Shown: positions 35,270-43,187, counted from the stretch's first letter. The stretch: DNA of 64,000 bases from JBLMYQ01 sp050260055 (GCA_050260055.1 JBLNBO010000022.1:1-64000), one strand, 5' to 3'. The notes: generated from the sequence alone by a model not told the origin. Made by a program: numbers and translations.

Positions 35270-35554
35270 TTAAATTGTTAGTTTAAGATGACTGCAAGCA
35301 AAATCAGATGCTTTTTTATTGAAATACCTCTTTTCTTTTTCATCCATACAAATTTCTGAAAGCATCATATATATATATAAAATGTTATGTGGTGTTAACA
35401 TTGAGTTGAATATTGAGATATTCATATCAAGCTCTTGAATTTTTATTTCATCGGCTTGAAGCTTATAGGATTTGACCTTACTGCTTATTGGTTGAAAATC
35501 AGAAAGGAAAAAATGAACCTTATCACCTAAAACGGTTTCGCAAAAATACTTCAT
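35270..35554 (-). CDS. Small hypothetical protein
   Basis: A 94-residue soluble protein with no recognised family. On the minus strand an AAGGGGG lies 13 nt before the ATG, a rather long spacing. The sequence is mixed charged and hydrophobic (SEICMDEKEKRYFNKKA near the end) and looks like a real protein more than an antisense shadow, since no gene opposes it. It is read toward the bidirectional terminator at 35184-35219. Confidence 0.5.
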   Translation of the reverse strand: MKYFCETVLGDKVHFFLSDFQPISSKVKSYKLQADEIKIQELDMNISIFNSMLTPHNILYIYMMLSEICMDEKEKRYFNKKASDFACSHLKLTI

Positions 35555-35692
35555 GTCGAAATTGAGCCCCCTTTTTGTTTTAATATACCGTATATTATTT
35601 TAATACCATTTTATGGATAAAAGTTATTCGCTTAGCAAACAGCAAAAAAAATGATATCAATGACATGACATTTGCTTTTTGCATTGATTTTT

Positions 35693-35791
35693 TTGCATAA
35701 TACATTAAATGCATATATATAATGGTCGAAATATGTAAAATGAATTTAGATCCCGATATTTTTATCTTCCACCGAAAGGTGGATTTTTTTT
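35693..35791 (+). ncRNA. Candidate short transcript in the 35.55-35.92 kb gap
   Basis: TTGCAT at 35693-35698 and TATAAT at 35718-35723 (19-bp spacer) could start a transcript near 35730. It would end at a strong terminator hairpin (TCCACC/GGTGGA with GAAA loop, 35768-35783, then eight T). No gene lies between. A ~60-nt RNA is the simplest reading; the hairpin could also protect the downstream gene from readthrough. The rest of this 368-bp gap is AT-rich and shows only the next gene's promoter. Confidence 0.3.
35768..35791 (+). terminator. Orphan intrinsic terminator
   Basis: Stem TCCACC/GGTGGA with GAAA tetraloop and a T8 run. No plus-strand gene precedes it since the terminator at 35184. 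Confidence 0.85.
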
Positions 35792-35872
35792 GCTATTTAG
35801 AGAGTTATTAAGTGCCTTTGATGCTTTTTTATTAGAAATTTTTTAATTATTAATACTTTATGTACATTTTTC

Positions 35873-35881
35873 TGATATAAT
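35873..35881 (+). promoter_or_regulatory. Extended -10 promoter element
   Basis: TGATATAAT, an extended -10, lies 42 bp before the ATG at 35923. No good -35 is seen, which is tolerated with extended -10 elements. Confidence 0.4.
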
Positions 35882-35922
35882 TAAAGTATGGGAATTTTTG
35901 TATTGCGTTTGGAGGGATGGCT

Positions 35923-36678
35923 ATGTCAACTGGTGAAGAAAGAAAAGATGGGTTTAATCAGGAGAATTTTGACCAAATAAAGCATGAACCTGTAACTCAA
36001 TTAGATAAAGATATTATTAAAGAAGCTGCAGAGTTTATGAGAGCCCAAATGAAGTTAAAGCAAGGTGAAAAAGCTAAAGCAAGGTCAAATGCTAATGAGA
36101 GTCATGAATTATCAAGTAGACCAGCTCTTGAGCTTCCCAGCTTTATGGTTAACAATCAAAACGCAAATTCGTCGGAAAGGTATAATCCTGATGATTATTC
36201 TTTGTCAAAATTAGCGAAACTTAACTTGATGGAAGCAGCAGCAGAAGTTATGAAGAAAGGCATCCAGTCCCAGCCTGATTATGAATTTCCCTATGAGGAT
36301 GGCTCTTTAAGAGTATATAACTTTGGGAAACTTCCACAGGAGGTAGAAGCAATAAAGAGCGGCAGAGACTATATGCCTGAAATACCTGCAAGAGGAATTA
36401 GTTACAAAGGATTGGGATTACACTGCTTTATGCAGTCAGATAAAGACGGAATAGTTTCCAAGGTAAGGTTTGGGTTTGGGAAGATAATTAATCAAGATAG
36501 ATTTGCAAATAAAACTGTTGACCATATGAATGAATTGGTAGGAGATTATGTTGGAAAGGTTGGATTAGATAATATAGGCTTGAACTTTGGAGTGCTTGAA
36601 CCTAAGAGTTTTGCGATGGATCCAGATGGGAAAAAGCATTATTCTTTACAAAGGATAGATAGAGATAAGGATAGATAA
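35923..36678 (+). CDS. Hypothetical soluble protein
   Basis: A 251-residue protein with no recognised family. ATG at 35923 is favoured, 7 bp after GGAGG, over an ATG at 35917 inside that spacing. The N-terminal 90 residues are charged and low complexity (MKLKQGEKAKARSNANESH). The C-terminal half (about 110-250) looks folded, with ISYKGLGLHCFMQSDKDG and VRFGFGKIINQDRF. It lies a few hundred bases after the toxin-like operon and is monocistronic, bounded by its own promoter and terminator. No function is proposed. Confidence 0.65.
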   Translation: MSTGEERKDGFNQENFDQIKHEPVTQLDKDIIKEAAEFMRAQMKLKQGEKAKARSNANESHELSSRPALELPSFMVNNQNANSSERYNPDDYSLSKLAKLNLMEAAAEVMKKGIQSQPDYEFPYEDGSLRVYNFGKLPQEVEAIKSGRDYMPEIPARGISYKGLGLHCFMQSDKDGIVSKVRFGFGKIINQDRFANKTVDHMNELVGDYVGKVGLDNIGLNFGVLEPKSFAMDPDGKKHYSLQRIDRDKDR

Positions 36679-36699
36679 GTTAAATAAAAATTATATATA

Positions 36700-36740
36700 A
36701 AAATAATAAAAGCTCCAATTATTGGGGCTTTTATTATTTT
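36700..36740. terminator. Bidirectional terminator
   Basis: An AT-rich outer stem (AAAATAATAAAAG against its complement) with a GC-containing inner part (CCAA/TTGG) lies between two convergent genes ending at 36678 (plus) and 36753 (minus). Oligo-T tracts are available in both directions. Confidence 0.75.
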
Positions 36741-36752
36741 GGTCGGTGAAGA

Positions 36753-36914
36753 CTATTCTCCCTTTCGAGAAAAAATGAATCCACCTATGGCAGCACTTAT
36801 GCCAACTATTGTTGGTACATACAGTACAAATCCAGCGTTTGTATGCGTTGCCGCATAAACTCCGAAACCGGAACCAATACACATGAGGATAAGACCAATC
36901 GCTATACTCTTCAT
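36753..36914 (-). CDS. 53-residue two-TM small membrane protein
   Basis: A short gene: ATG at 36914, stop at 36753, with GGAGATG about 8 nt before the start. The product is almost entirely hydrophobic. Segment one is residues 3-22 (SIAIGLILMCIGSGFGVY) and segment two is 28-48 (GFVLYVPTIVGISAAIGGF), with a basic end SRKGE. No family recognised. It has a terminator behind it and faces a plus-strand gene. Similar in size and plan to the 72-residue gene at 37733, though not in sequence. Confidence 0.65.
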   Translation of the reverse strand: MKSIAIGLILMCIGSGFGVYAATHTNAGFVLYVPTIVGISAAIGGFIFSRKGE

Positions 36915-36953
36915 TCTTTAAACATCTCCTCTTTTATTTTTGTCCTATGTGAA

Positions 36954-37083
36954 AACGCCGCATCAAAAAATAATCCGACTAACGAACAAGCAAGAAAAAA
37001 TATTCTTGATTGCATAAGCAAAGAAAAAGTTTGTTTTGCTTATAATCGCCGAATAAATTATTGATAGGGCGTTGTGGTTTTTT
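36954..37083. other. Structured intergenic segment with nested inverted repeats
   Basis: AACGCC at 36954-36959 pairs with GGCGTT at 37069-37074, and the flanking 24 bases match as an inverted repeat at about 18 positions. Inside, ATAAGCAAA and TTTGCTTAT (about 37014-37044) form a second hairpin. A T-run follows at 37079-37083. It may be a small non-coding RNA or a remnant of an insertion element; no gene is present. Confidence 0.35.
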
Positions 37084-37142
37084 ACATAAAAATGAAGTTT
37101 TAATATACTTTAATTATATCACCTTTTAAGGGTAGATTTCTA

Positions 37143-37159
37143 TTGTACAAGTTGCACAA
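37143..37159. promoter_or_regulatory. Operator-like dyad, copy 1
   Basis: TTGTACAAGTTGCACAA, two 8-bp half-sites around a central G with one mismatch between the arms. An almost identical site, with matching flanks (TCTATTGT before, AAAATT after), lies at 37676. Confidence 0.5.
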
Positions 37160-37208
37160 AAATTAGAGTATGAATTGTGCAGGGTGCACAATTCATACTC
37201 TAATTTTT
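37158..37208. repeat. Perfect 24-bp-arm palindrome with GGG loop
   Basis: Arms at 37158-37181 and 37185-37208 are exact reverse complements over 24 bases, separated by GGG. The centre contains a third dyad TTGTGCAGGGTGCACAA (37175-37191). The length and perfection exceed those of the terminators in this window, although its T5 end could also terminate transcription. Confidence 0.9.
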
Positions 37209-37222
37209 AAGCAAAAGCTTTG

Positions 37223-37252
37223 TTGCCGCTTTTGACCGACCAAAATCGGCAA
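37223..37252. other. Hairpin with mismatch in non-coding region
   Basis: TTGCCGCTTTTG (37223-37234) pairs with CAAAATCGGCAA (37241-37252) with one mismatch and a 6-nt loop. The loop-side sequence ACCGACCAAAAT recurs inverted at 36736-36747. The rest of 37253-37670 contains small hairpins (for example AAAAGAGG/CCTCTTTT at 37283-37309) but no coding frame was found. Confidence 0.5.
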
Positions 37253-37675
37253 TAATTTTATTTATTAAGAGGAGGAGATTTCAAAAGAGGAACCTTAGGT
37301 GCCTCTTTTAGGAGATGCTTTAAAAGGAATGACCCCAAAAAATGAACAAAAAGAAAAAAGCTTCAAAGAATTGAAGCAGATTAAAACAAAAACAAAATAT
37401 ATTATATTAAGGTATGAAAAGCCAAAATTTAAACTACTAAAGTGGTAATAACCACTAAAAACAAATCAACAACTTAATTGAAAAATCCGATAAAAATTAA
37501 TATCCGGTTGGGTACAAGTAAAAGCAATATGCTCTACTTTAAATAATAATGCAATTAAAAAATTTTAATTTGCGGTGTCCCACCAGAAAATGCTTTGGTG
37601 AATGTGATTTATTAAATTGTTTGTTGTTATTTTTTTATCTACTTTTATTATATACCATCTATAACAAAAAATCTA

Positions 37676-37692
37676 TTGTGCAAGTTGCACAA
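37676..37692. promoter_or_regulatory. Operator-like dyad, copy 2
   Basis: TTGTGCAAGTTGCACAA, a perfect 8-bp dyad around a central G. Together with the copy at 37143 and the core of the large palindrome it makes three TTGTGCA/TGCACAA sites. A DNA-binding regulator is implied, but none is encoded nearby. Confidence 0.55.
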
Positions 37693-37710
37693 AAATTTTC
37701 CGCGAAAAGA

Positions 37711-37731
37711 AAAAAGCCCCTTTAATAGGGG
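37711..37731 (-). terminator. Terminator of the 72-residue membrane protein gene
   Basis: GCCCC (37716-37720) pairs with GGGGC (37727-37731). On the minus strand it is followed by a T-rich run and touches the stop codon at 37733. Confidence 0.8.
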
Positions 37732-37732
37732 C

Positions 37733-37951
37733 TTAATTCTGAGATTTTCTTCTGTTTTTCCATTCTTGAATTTCTTCAAAGAAAATAATCCAGCCAATTA
37801 ATACAATAAAAGCGATGAGGCAAAAGCTTAGCAGTGTAATGGCATTATTAAAAGGAATTGAAGGACTTAATCCTTTTGTTGAAAGAAGCCAGTACATAAA
37901 AATTGCAAGTGCTGCAATACATGATATAAAGAAAATAACCTTTTTCCTCAT
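37733..37951 (-). CDS. 72-residue two-TM small membrane protein
   Basis: A short protein with a basic N-terminus (MRKK), a TM segment at about 5-24, a Ser/Pro loop (TKGLSPSIPFNN), a second TM at about 38-58, and a charged tail EEIQEWKNRRKSQN. AGGAGG lies 8 bp before the ATG and a terminator is at its end, so it is a bona fide gene. Family not recognised. The loop between the TMs would be outside the cell. Confidence 0.72.
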   Translation of the reverse strand: MRKKVIFFISCIAALAIFMYWLLSTKGLSPSIPFNNAITLLSFCLIAFIVLIGWIIFFEEIQEWKNRRKSQN

Positions 37952-38116
37952 TAAATCAACCTCCTATTCTTTCAGAACAAAAGTTCTACACGACATTGAA
38001 ACGAATAAACATTCCAATCATTTATAAAATAATCCCGCGGCAAGGGCAACAGGTTAAAAAATGAAAATATACACTTTTTTATTTTATATTGTATTTCCTT
38101 TAATGTCAAATCTTGA

Positions 38117-38145
38117 TAGACATTTATTTTTTTCTTTGGTAATAT
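38117..38145 (+). promoter_or_regulatory. Candidate dprA promoter
   Basis: TAGACA at 38117-38122, a 17-bp spacer, and TAATAT at 38140-38145, about 31 bp before the dprA ATG. It resembles the predicted nrdR promoter (TAGACA with a 17-bp spacer). Confidence 0.4.
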
Positions 38146-38175
38146 GATTTTGAATAAGATTCAAGAGGTGCTCAA

Positions 38176-39261
38176 ATGTCTAAAGGCAAATTCTATATTT
38201 GGCTCAAATCCATTCCGGGCGTAGGAGAAAAAAGATTTTTTGCACTAAAAGATTACTTTGGAAGTCCAGAAAAAGTATGGAATGCATCCAAAAGCGATTT
38301 GTTATGTGTTGAAGGAATGGAAAAGGTTGCAGATGCTATTGTTTCTCAAGAATTTAGGGAAAAAGCAGAAAGGTACATGAATAATTTAAATAAAAACGGA
38401 ATAAGACTAATTTCAATTGAAGATTCTGAGTATCCAGACATATTAAAGAATATCCATAAACCCCCACAAGTTATGCATATCAAAGGCTGTATGAGCCTGC
38501 AAAAACTTAGTGGAATCGCAATTGTAGGAGCAAGAAATGCAACAAGTTATGGAACTGATATGGCAAGACAGCTTGCTAAAGAGCTTTCTTTCAGAGGAAT
38601 TACGGTTATTAGTGGAATGGCAAGGGGTGTTGATACTTATGCGCATAGGGGAGCAGTCGAAGCAGGTGGAATGACAGTTGCGGTAATGGGATGTGGTGTT
38701 GATATTGCATACCCGCCAGAGAATCGCCAGCTTATTGATAAGGTGTGCGAAAGCGGAGCGGTAATTTCTGAATATGCAGTGGGGGAAAAGCCTTTCCCGT
38801 TAAATTTTCCTGCACGAAACAGAATAATAAGCGGTCTTTCAAAAGGGGTTGTAGTAATTGAAGCAGGTGAAAAAAGCGGTTCGCTGATTACGGCTGATTT
38901 GGCGCTAGAACAAGGTAGAGAAGTTTTTGCAGTGCCAGGAAACGCTGATAGCAATTTCAGCAAAGGCACAAATTCTCTTATTAAGCAGGGAGCAAAGCTG
39001 GTAATTTCTGTGGAAGACATTCTAGAGGAATTTGAAGAACTTAAAAATGTAAAAATAAAAAACAAACAAAAGGAAGAGCTAAAGGGATTTAGTAAAGAAG
39101 AAAGGAAGCTTATTGAGAGTATGGATGCAGGCTCAGTTCATATTGATGTCCTTTCGAGAACTACAGGCTATAATGTTCAGAGTGTAAACACAATGCTTAT
39201 GATGCTCGAACTAAAAGGAATTATCAAACAACTACCGGGTAAATTTTACGTCAGGGTTTAA
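38176..39261 (+). CDS. dprA: DNA-processing protein DprA/Smf
   Basis: Single-strand-DNA-binding RecA loader for natural transformation, conserved also in species not known to transform. It has 361 residues: an N-terminal helix-hairpin-helix-like region (SIPGVGEKRFFAL), the extended Rossmann fold with VGARNATSYG, SGMARGVDTYAH and FPARNRIISGLSKG, and a C-terminal winged helix (about 295-361). AGAGGTG precedes the ATG. The order dprA-topA-trmFO is standard for Firmicutes. Confidence 0.96.
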   Translation: MSKGKFYIWLKSIPGVGEKRFFALKDYFGSPEKVWNASKSDLLCVEGMEKVADAIVSQEFREKAERYMNNLNKNGIRLISIEDSEYPDILKNIHKPPQVMHIKGCMSLQKLSGIAIVGARNATSYGTDMARQLAKELSFRGITVISGMARGVDTYAHRGAVEAGGMTVAVMGCGVDIAYPPENRQLIDKVCESGAVISEYAVGEKPFPLNFPARNRIISGLSKGVVVIEAGEKSGSLITADLALEQGREVFAVPGNADSNFSKGTNSLIKQGAKLVISVEDILEEFEELKNVKIKNKQKEELKGFSKEERKLIESMDAGSVHIDVLSRTTGYNVQSVNTMLMMLELKGIIKQLPGKFYVRV

Positions 39262-39403
39262 GCAGGTTAAGCTCAAATAATACAGAGTGTAAAGATAAAG
39301 GCAAAAAAGTAAAGGGTATATGAGGAATAACACTTTACATTTTATAATATAAACTTTAAACTATTTTACATGATAAAGCTTATAATATAGCGGGAGGATT
39401 TTA

Positions 39404-41503
39404 ATGGCAGAATATCTCGTAATAGTAGAATCGCCTGCAAAGGCAAAAACAATAGGTAAATTTCTAGGAAAGGGCTATAAGATTGAGGCTTCTATGGGAC
39501 ACATCAGAGACTTGCCTAAAAGTACGCTTGGAGTTGATATAGAAAAAGATTTTACACCAAAATATATACCGATTAGAGGTAAGGGTGATTTAATTAAGAA
39601 GCTTAAAAAGCAGGCAAAAAGCTCAGATAAGGTCTTCCTTGCAACTGACCCTGATAGAGAAGGCGAAGCAATTTCCTGGCATCTTGCACATCTTCTGGAT
39701 TTGGATGAAACAGATAAGTGCAGGATTACATTTAATGAGATAACCAAGAATGCTGTTAAGACTGCTATAAAAGAGCCTAGAAAAATAGATATGGATCTTG
39801 TGGATGCCCAGCAGGCAAGAAGAGTCCTGGATAGGATTGTGGGTTACCAGATAAGTCCATTTTTATGGAAAAAGGTTCGTAAGGGATTGAGCGCAGGAAG
39901 GGTTCAATCTGTTGCTGTAAAAATGGTTGTTAATAGAGAAGAAGAAATAGAGAGCTTTGTTCCTGAAGAATATTGGTCACTAGCGGCAAAGCTTTCAAAA
40001 AAGGGTACTGGAGAAACATTTGAAGCTAAACTTCATGGCATATCAGAAGAAAAGATTGATATTAATTCTAAAGAACAGATGGATGATATACTTGCTGATT
40101 TAGAAAATGCCGTATACTCAGTCTCAAAGGTTAAAAAGGGAGAGAAGAAAAGAACTCCGGCGCCTCCTTTTGTTACAAGTACTATGCAGCAGGAAGCGGC
40201 CAGGAAACTTGGGTTCCCAATTAAGAAGACGATGACAGTTGCCCAACAGCTTTATGAAGGAATAGAAGTGAAAGGTTCCGGGTTAGTAGGTCTTATAACT
40301 TATATGAGAACTGATTCTACAAGGATTTCCGATGAAGCCCAAAGAGAAGCAAAAGAGCTTATAACAAATAAATATGGGGAAAAATATATTCCAAAAGAAA
40401 GACGAGTTTACAAAAATAAATCAGGTGCTCAGGATGCTCATGAAGCTATCAGGCCTACACATATAATCTATTTGCCTGAAAACATAAAAGATTCTCTTTC
40501 GAATGATCAATATAAACTATATAAATTAGTATGGGAGAGATTCATTGCCAGTCAGATGGAATCAGCAGCATATGATACTTTGACTGTAGATATTAAAGCA
40601 TCAAAATATATTTTTAAAGCACATGGTTCTAAAGTTAAATTTGCAGGTTTTATGAAGGTGTATGTTGAAGGAAGGGATGATGATAAGGAGGAAAAAGACA
40701 TCATACTTCCTGAGCTTAACGAGGGCGAAGAGCTTTTATTGAATAAACTTGATCCTAAACAGCATTTTACACAGCCCCCGACAAGGTATACTGAGGCGAC
40801 TTTGGTTAAGGCAATGGAAGAAAAGGGTATCGGAAGGCCGAGTACCTATGCACCTACAATTACTACTATACTGGCAAGAACCTATGTTGAAAAAGATAAG
40901 AAATATTTACTGCCAACAGAGCTTGGACGAGCAGTTACGGCTTTATTGGTAGATCACTTTAGGGATATAGTTGACGTAGAATTCACAGCAAAAATGGAAG
41001 AAAAGCTTGATGATGTAGAAGAAGGAAAAAGAAGATGGGTAGATATTCTTCGCGAATTTTATCCGCCTTTCGAGCAGACTTTGAAGCTTGCTGAGAAAGA
41101 AGTTGAAAAAATAAAGATTCAGGATGAGGTTTCTGATATTCCATGCGAAAAGTGTGGAAGAATGATGGTTATAAAAATGGGACGCTTTGGAAAATTCTTA
41201 GCATGCCCTGGGTTTCCTGAATGCAGAAATGCTAAACCGATATTGGAAGAAGCTGGCGTGCAATGTCCTTTATGTAAAGCTAAAGTTTTATTAAAAAAGA
41301 CAAAAAAAGGCAGAAAATATTTAGGTTGTGAAAAAAACCCTTCTTGCAGTTTTATGTCATGGGATATGGCATCAAAAGAGAGTTGTCCTGAATGCGGAAA
41401 TTTCCTATTGAATAAGAAGAGCGGAAAGGTGCTGGCTTGCAGTAATCCAGAATGCAAGTTTGAAAAAGCAGTTAACAATGTGAAGTTGACAGTTGACAGT
41501 TAA
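39404..41503 (+). CDS. topA: DNA topoisomerase I
   Basis: Type IA topoisomerase that relaxes negative supercoils, 699 residues. The toprim domain starts with LVIVESPAKAKTIGKFLG and has the DPDREGEAISWH motif. The active-site Tyr is in LITYMRTDSTRIS. Three C-terminal zinc ribbons follow (CEKCGR, CPLCKA, CPECGN, each with a second Cys pair). GGGAGG precedes the ATG. The last codons run into a GTTGACAGTTGACAG direct repeat. Confidence 0.98.
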   Translation: MAEYLVIVESPAKAKTIGKFLGKGYKIEASMGHIRDLPKSTLGVDIEKDFTPKYIPIRGKGDLIKKLKKQAKSSDKVFLATDPDREGEAISWHLAHLLDLDETDKCRITFNEITKNAVKTAIKEPRKIDMDLVDAQQARRVLDRIVGYQISPFLWKKVRKGLSAGRVQSVAVKMVVNREEEIESFVPEEYWSLAAKLSKKGTGETFEAKLHGISEEKIDINSKEQMDDILADLENAVYSVSKVKKGEKKRTPAPPFVTSTMQQEAARKLGFPIKKTMTVAQQLYEGIEVKGSGLVGLITYMRTDSTRISDEAQREAKELITNKYGEKYIPKERRVYKNKSGAQDAHEAIRPTHIIYLPENIKDSLSNDQYKLYKLVWERFIASQMESAAYDTLTVDIKASKYIFKAHGSKVKFAGFMKVYVEGRDDDKEEKDIILPELNEGEELLLNKLDPKQHFTQPPTRYTEATLVKAMEEKGIGRPSTYAPTITTILARTYVEKDKKYLLPTELGRAVTALLVDHFRDIVDVEFTAKMEEKLDDVEEGKRRWVDILREFYPPFEQTLKLAEKEVEKIKIQDEVSDIPCEKCGRMMVIKMGRFGKFLACPGFPECRNAKPILEEAGVQCPLCKAKVLLKKTKKGRKYLGCEKNPSCSFMSWDMASKESCPECGNFLLNKKSGKVLACSNPECKFEKAVNNVKLTVDS

Positions 41504-41611
41504 AACTATAAGAAATAAGAGATAATTAGTATTGTTATTTGCGATTAAGTTCCTTCCACTAATGCCATGAGGGAATGGGTTGGGGATTAGGATTAGAATT
41601 TGGAGAAAATT

Positions 41612-42919
41612 ATGACGGAATATATTACAGTTATTGGCGGCGGGTTAGCTGGCTGTGAAGCAGCTTGGCAGGTTGCCCAAAGAGGAATAAAGGTTAAACT
41701 TTACGAAATGAAGCCGGAGAAATACTCTCCGGCTCATAGTTCGTCTGAACTTGCTGAAATTGTTTGCAGTAACTCTTTAAAGTCAAGTTCGCTTGAGAAT
41801 GCCGCAGGATTATTAAAAGAAGAATTAAGAATAATGAGCTCGCTGATTATTTCATGTGCTGATAAAACAAGAGTACCTGCAGGACAGGCTCTTGCAGTTG
41901 ATAGAGAAAAGTTTTCGAGGCTTGTTACGAGAGAAATTGAGTCACATGAAAATATTGAAGTAATCAGAAAGGAAGTTGGTAAAATTCCTGAAAAAGGAGT
42001 TATTATTATTGCAACTGGGCCGCTTACTTCAGAATCTCTTTCGGAAGATATAAAAGAAGTAATTGGGAATGATTATTTGCATTTTTTTGACGCAGCTGCC
42101 CCTGTTATTTCAGCTGATTCGATTAATATGGAAAAAGCTTTCCGCGCAGATAGATATGGAAAGGGTGACAGCGATTATATCAATTGTCCAATGGAAAGAG
42201 AAGAGTACGAAAGATTTTACTCTGAATTAATTAAGGCCGAAACAATTGAAATTCATGGATTTGAAGATAAAAAGGTTTTTGAAGGATGCATGCCTGTAGA
42301 AGTAATGGCGAAACGCGGGATACAAACCTTGAGCTTTGGGCCTATGAAACCGGTGGGATTTATTAATCCAAGGACAGGTAAACAGCCTTATGCAGTTGTT
42401 CAATTAAGGCAGGATAATATTGAAGGGACTCTGTTTAATATGGTAGGATTTCAGACAAATCTTAAATGGGGTGAGCAAAAAAGGATTTTCAGCATGATTC
42501 CGGGGTTGGAAAATGCGGAATTTTTAAGATATGGAGTCATGCATAAAAATACATATATCAATTCTCCGGGATTACTGACAGAAGTATTTAGCTTAAAAAA
42601 TAGGGCAGATTTATTCTTTGCCGGACAAATAACAGGTGTTGAAGGTTATGTAGAATCTGTTTCCTCTGGTATAATTGCAGGAATCAATTCTGTACAAACT
42701 CTATTAAACAAAGATAAAGCCATATTCCCGAAAGAAACTGTTATGGGTGCATTGGCAGCGTATATATCTTCAAATTCTATTGGCAGTTTTCAACCTATGA
42801 ATGCTAATTTTGGCATTCTTCCCAGCCCTGAAGTAAAAATGAAAAAGGAAGATAGAAATAAGTATTATTCAAACCGTTCTCTAGATAAGATATTTCAGAC
42901 GATTAAGGCAATTTCTTAA
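41612..42919 (+). CDS. trmFO: Methylenetetrahydrofolate-tRNA-(uracil-5-)-methyltransferase TrmFO
   Basis: Folate- and FAD-dependent enzyme that forms ribothymidine-54 in the tRNA T-loop. The FAD-binding VIGGGLAGCEAAWQ motif is at the N-terminus, with SSELAEIVCSNSLKS and GFINPRTGKQPYAVVQLR further on. It has 435 residues, the normal length. ATG at 41612 follows GGAG by 6 bp; a TTG at 41600 is upstream in frame. In Bacillus xerC, hslVU and codY follow; here the flagellar operon follows directly. Confidence 0.97.
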   Translation: MTEYITVIGGGLAGCEAAWQVAQRGIKVKLYEMKPEKYSPAHSSSELAEIVCSNSLKSSSLENAAGLLKEELRIMSSLIISCADKTRVPAGQALAVDREKFSRLVTREIESHENIEVIRKEVGKIPEKGVIIIATGPLTSESLSEDIKEVIGNDYLHFFDAAAPVISADSINMEKAFRADRYGKGDSDYINCPMEREEYERFYSELIKAETIEIHGFEDKKVFEGCMPVEVMAKRGIQTLSFGPMKPVGFINPRTGKQPYAVVQLRQDNIEGTLFNMVGFQTNLKWGEQKRIFSMIPGLENAEFLRYGVMHKNTYINSPGLLTEVFSLKNRADLFFAGQITGVEGYVESVSSGIIAGINSVQTLLNKDKAIFPKETVMGALAAYISSNSIGSFQPMNANFGILPSPEVKMKKEDRNKYYSNRSLDKIFQTIKAIS

Positions 42920-42965
42920 TAAAATTTATTATTTTTGTCATTTTATTGTATTTTATTGAATTTCA

Positions 42966-42994
42966 TTGGCATATGAAAATAATAGTGATATAAT
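42966..42994 (+). promoter_or_regulatory. Extended -10 promoter of the flagellar operon
   Basis: TTGGCA at 42966-42971, exactly 17 bp, then TATAAT at 42989-42994 preceded by TGA. This is a near-consensus SigA promoter; a SigD-type promoter was not found. It predicts a leader of about 185 nt before flgB. Confidence 0.75.
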
Positions 42995-43006
42995 GATGTA
43001 AATATT

Positions 43007-43053
43007 AAGGGTGCAATAAATCGCTTCAACCCTTGGTATAGTGGCATTTATTG
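43007..43053 (+). promoter_or_regulatory. Potential H-type pseudoknot at the 5' end of the flagellar mRNA
   Basis: AAGGGT (43007-43012) pairs with ACCCTT (43029-43034). The 8-base CAATAAAT (43014-43021), which lies in the loop of that stem, pairs perfectly with ATTTATTG (43046-43053) downstream. Interleaved perfect pairing of 6 and 8 bp is the definition of an H-type pseudoknot. It begins about six nucleotides after the predicted transcription start. It does not match the c-di-GMP-I or preQ1-I consensus as I know them. Confidence 0.55.
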
Positions 43054-43187
43054 GATGTGGGCTTTTCTTGTGGAGTTCTTATTTAATATTAAATTTCAAA
43101 AAATACGGTTTTTTAGAAAAAAATGAGTAAAGGAGAACCTATAAATATGTCGAAATATATATTGAAATATATTTGTGGGGGATGCGT

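Noticed and set aside
36843..37064. Plus-strand frame of 73 codons
   Set aside because: It overlaps the 53-residue membrane protein on the other strand and the nested hairpin segment, and lacks a Shine-Dalgarno site.
37143..37692. CRISPR array
   Set aside because: Only two direct copies 533 bp apart with no regular spacers; the units are palindromic dyads.
37815..38027. Plus-strand frame of 70 codons
   Set aside because: Antisense to the 72-residue membrane protein, which has a strong ribosome site and terminator.
43000..43187. c-di-GMP-I riboswitch in the flagellar leader
   Set aside because: The GEMM core elements (such as ACGCACAGGGCAAACC-like and the tetraloop receptor arrangement) are not present; only the pseudoknot is supported.
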